13,392 nt of DNA from a bacterium (lineage in GTDB: Bacteria > Armatimonadota > Zipacnadia > Zipacnadales > Zipacnadaceae): the NCBI GenBank assembly GCA_030607655.1, contig JAUWJN010000031.1:1-13392 (forward strand), written 5' to 3'. The notes beneath the pieces are model-generated. The model worked only from the letters and a program-made list of their open reading frames with translations. It was not told the DNA's origin and searched no databases. Every line of letters starts with the position of its first letter. Position 1 is the stretch's first letter. Below, piece after piece: positions 12,263 through 13,392 of the stretch. The translations under genes and the position numbers were made by a program.

Positions 12263-12736
12263 ATGCGTATTGCGATCGGTAATGACCACGGCGGCTATCC
12301 CCTACGAGCCGCCGTCGTGGAAGTCATTACCTCTTTGGGACACCGGGCAATTGATTTTGGGACTGCTGAGGCCGAGCCGTGCGATTATCCTGATTATGCC
12401 CGGCAAGTAGCCATAGCGGTGCGCGAGGGAGAAGCCGATCGGGGAATATTGATGTGCGGCACCGGCATAGGTATGGCGATAGCTGCCAATAAAGTCAAGG
12501 GGATTTACGCGGCGCTCTGCCACGACACTTACAGTGCGCGGATGGCTCGCAGCCACAACGCGGCGAATATCATAACGATGGGGGGGCGAGTGATAGGCGC
12601 GGGACTAGCTAAGGAGATACTCCGCGTGTTCCTGGAGACCGAACCTTCCCCGGACCCCAGGCACCAACGGCGCCGTGCCCAAGTCGCCGCCGACCTGGAA
12701 GCCGCCTTAGGCACTAGCCAGGAGACAGAGCAGTGA
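12263..12736 (+). CDS. rpiB: Ribose-5-phosphate isomerase B
   Basis: A 157-residue RpiB/LacAB-family sugar-phosphate isomerase that interconverts ribose 5-phosphate and ribulose 5-phosphate in the pentose phosphate pathway (cytoplasm). Active-site residues are in the standard places: D8-H9 in GNDHGG, C65 and T67 in the anion loop CGTGIGM, H98-N99 in SHNAANI, R109 in MGGR, and the C-terminal Arg cluster R133/R136-R138 that binds phosphate. Cys65 fits RpiB proper; a minority of family members use another residue. Length is normal. The ATG is preceded by GGAGG with a 7-base spacer. The last bases GTGA overlap the start of the dCMP deaminase gene, so the two are translationally coupled. No clear promoter was found in the 33 bases between the terminator and the start; it may lie within 12113-12200. 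Confidence 0.95.
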   Translation: MRIAIGNDHGGYPLRAAVVEVITSLGHRAIDFGTAEAEPCDYPDYARQVAIAVREGEADRGILMCGTGIGMAIAANKVKGIYAALCHDTYSARMARSHNAANIITMGGRVIGAGLAKEILRVFLETEPSPDPRHQRRRAQVAADLEAALGTSQETEQ

Positions 12737-13245
12737 GCGAAGAGACCTCAGCGGCTACCTCAACAGTAATTGAACAGTCCCGACCCAGTTGGGATGAATA
12801 TTTTATGCGGATTTGCCGGGTAGTGGCCACTCGCTCTACTTGCCTGCGCCGCCAGGTGGGGGCGCTCCTGGTGCGGGACCGCCATATCCTCGCTACTGGT
12901 TACAACGGCGCCCCGCAAGGTATGGCTCATTGTGCGGAGCTGGGCGGCTGCCTGCGGGAGAAGCTGGGTATAGGCTCCGGCGAGCGCCAGGAGCTGTGTC
13001 GCGGGCTACATGCTGAGCAGAATGCCATCGTCCAGGCCGCCGTGCATGGCGTGAGTCTGGAGGGTGACATAACCTGCTATAGCACTATCCAACCCTGCGT
13101 TACCTGTGCCAAGATGCTCATCAACGCCAATGTGAAGCGAATTGTCTTTGCCGGTGACTATCCTGATGGACTGGCCCGCGAGATGCTCGTGGAAGCGGGG
13201 ATCAAACTGGTGCAGTGGTCGGCTGAGAAGGAACGGAACCCATAA
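12733..13245 (+). CDS. comEB: dCMP deaminase (ComEB-like cytidine/deoxycytidylate deaminase)
   Basis: A 170-residue zinc-dependent deaminase converting dCMP to dUMP, feeding dTMP synthesis. The zinc/catalytic motif is complete: H93-A-E95 in GLHAEQNAI, and the pair C122 and C125 in PCVTCAK. Also typical are WDEYFMRIC (20-28) near the N-terminus, the RRQVGALLVRD strand, ATGYNGAPQGMAHC (54-67) and the long insert with CLREKLGIGSGERQELC, whose Cys residues (73, 89) may hold a second metal or structural site as in phage T4-type dCMP deaminases. Length is near the usual 150-180. The start is GTG at 12733, overlapping the rpiB stop by 4 bp, with GGAG 8 bases before it. The symbol follows the Bacillus name; whether it works in competence here is not implied. 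A WecA-like gene begins two bases after the stop. Confidence 0.92.
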   Translation: MSEETSAATSTVIEQSRPSWDEYFMRICRVVATRSTCLRRQVGALLVRDRHILATGYNGAPQGMAHCAELGGCLREKLGIGSGERQELCRGLHAEQNAIVQAAVHGVSLEGDITCYSTIQPCVTCAKMLINANVKRIVFAGDYPDGLAREMLVEAGIKLVQWSAEKERNP

Positions 13246-13247
13246 TC

Positions 13248-13392
13248 GTGAGTTGGCTTGTGGCGCTGATAGTCGCTTTGCTGCTCGCCCTACTGCTGAC
13301 ACCAGCGGTAGAGAAGATTGCTCCTCGGATTGGGGCACTGGATCGTCCCGAACGGCGGCGAGTACACCATAAAATCACTCCTACCGCCGGCG
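13248..13392 (+). CDS. WecA/TagO-like polyprenyl-phosphate sugar-1-phosphate transferase, N-terminal part (cut by edge)
   Basis: Only 48 codons are present. The start is a GTG two bases after the dCMP deaminase stop. Residues 2-18 form a hydrophobic transmembrane helix, followed by TPAVEKIAPRIGALDRPERRRVHHKITPTAG, which matches the beginning of the MraY/WecA/TagO family (pattern: TP, then a short helix, GxxDxPxxRxxH and a Pro/Gly loop before the second helix). These enzymes attach a sugar-1-phosphate, often GlcNAc, to undecaprenyl phosphate at the inner membrane, the first step for O-antigen, teichoic acid or other glycan lipids. The catalytic Asp residues lie beyond the edge. RBS support is weak (AAGGA about 15 bases upstream). 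It fits the rpiB, dCMP deaminase, WecA order known from other bacteria. MraY itself is less likely. Confidence 0.75.
   Translation, partial: MSWLVALIVALLLALLLTPAVEKIAPRIGALDRPERRRVHHKITPTAG

Noticed and set aside
1..13392. tRNA, rRNA, CRISPR array, IS element or phage genes
   Set aside because: No cloverleaf, rRNA-like stretch, regularly spaced repeats, transposase, integrase or phage structural motif was recognised on either strand.

Overview
The window (13,392 bp, moderately GC-rich, densely coded) looks like chromosomal DNA of an environmental bacterium. No rRNA, tRNA, CRISPR array, integrase or transposase was seen. A lipoprotein gene next to a signal-peptide protein ending in Phe, as many outer-membrane barrels do, hints at a diderm cell. 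The rpiB / dCMP deaminase / WecA-type gene order at the right end resembles arrangements known in Firmicutes, Chloroflexi and other deep-branching phyla. I cannot name a taxon from sequence alone.

Left part, all minus strand (1-5005). The 5' part of dapA (lysine / cell-wall precursor synthesis) runs off the left edge. Upstream of it is a tightly coupled pair, an OLD-like AAA ATPase (953-2035) followed by a small TOPRIM-type DUF3226 protein (324-953), overlapping as TGATG. This is the best candidate here for a little-described system, probably defence-like. Next come nth (endonuclease III) and a self-contained transcription unit: a near-consensus promoter (5137-5165), a putative outer-membrane beta-barrel gene, a von Willebrand factor A lipoprotein gene and an intrinsic terminator (3014-3065).

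Middle part, plus strand (5221-9723). A second strong promoter (5221-5250), whose -35 box lies in the centre of a perfect 8+8 inverted repeat, drives a DUF362 protein, a uroporphyrinogen-decarboxylase-like protein and a cysteine-free flavodoxin-fold FMN protein, perhaps one pathway of unknown substrate. A GT-C type membrane glycosyltransferase follows, carrying a run of ten G inside its coding sequence. The divergent intergenic stretch 5006-5313 holds both promoters and a GC-rich leader hairpin.

Right part, plus strand (9724-13392). A perfect-consensus promoter (9780-9808) precedes an S1-domain RNA-binding protein and a soluble GAF-PAS histidine kinase without an adjacent response regulator; an intrinsic terminator (12202-12230) closes the unit. 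Then rpiB overlaps a ComEB-type dCMP deaminase gene by 4 bp, followed by the beginning of a WecA/TagO-like polyprenyl-phosphate sugar-1-phosphate transferase, cut by the right edge.

Genes were identified by reading motifs and family resemblance, not by database search.
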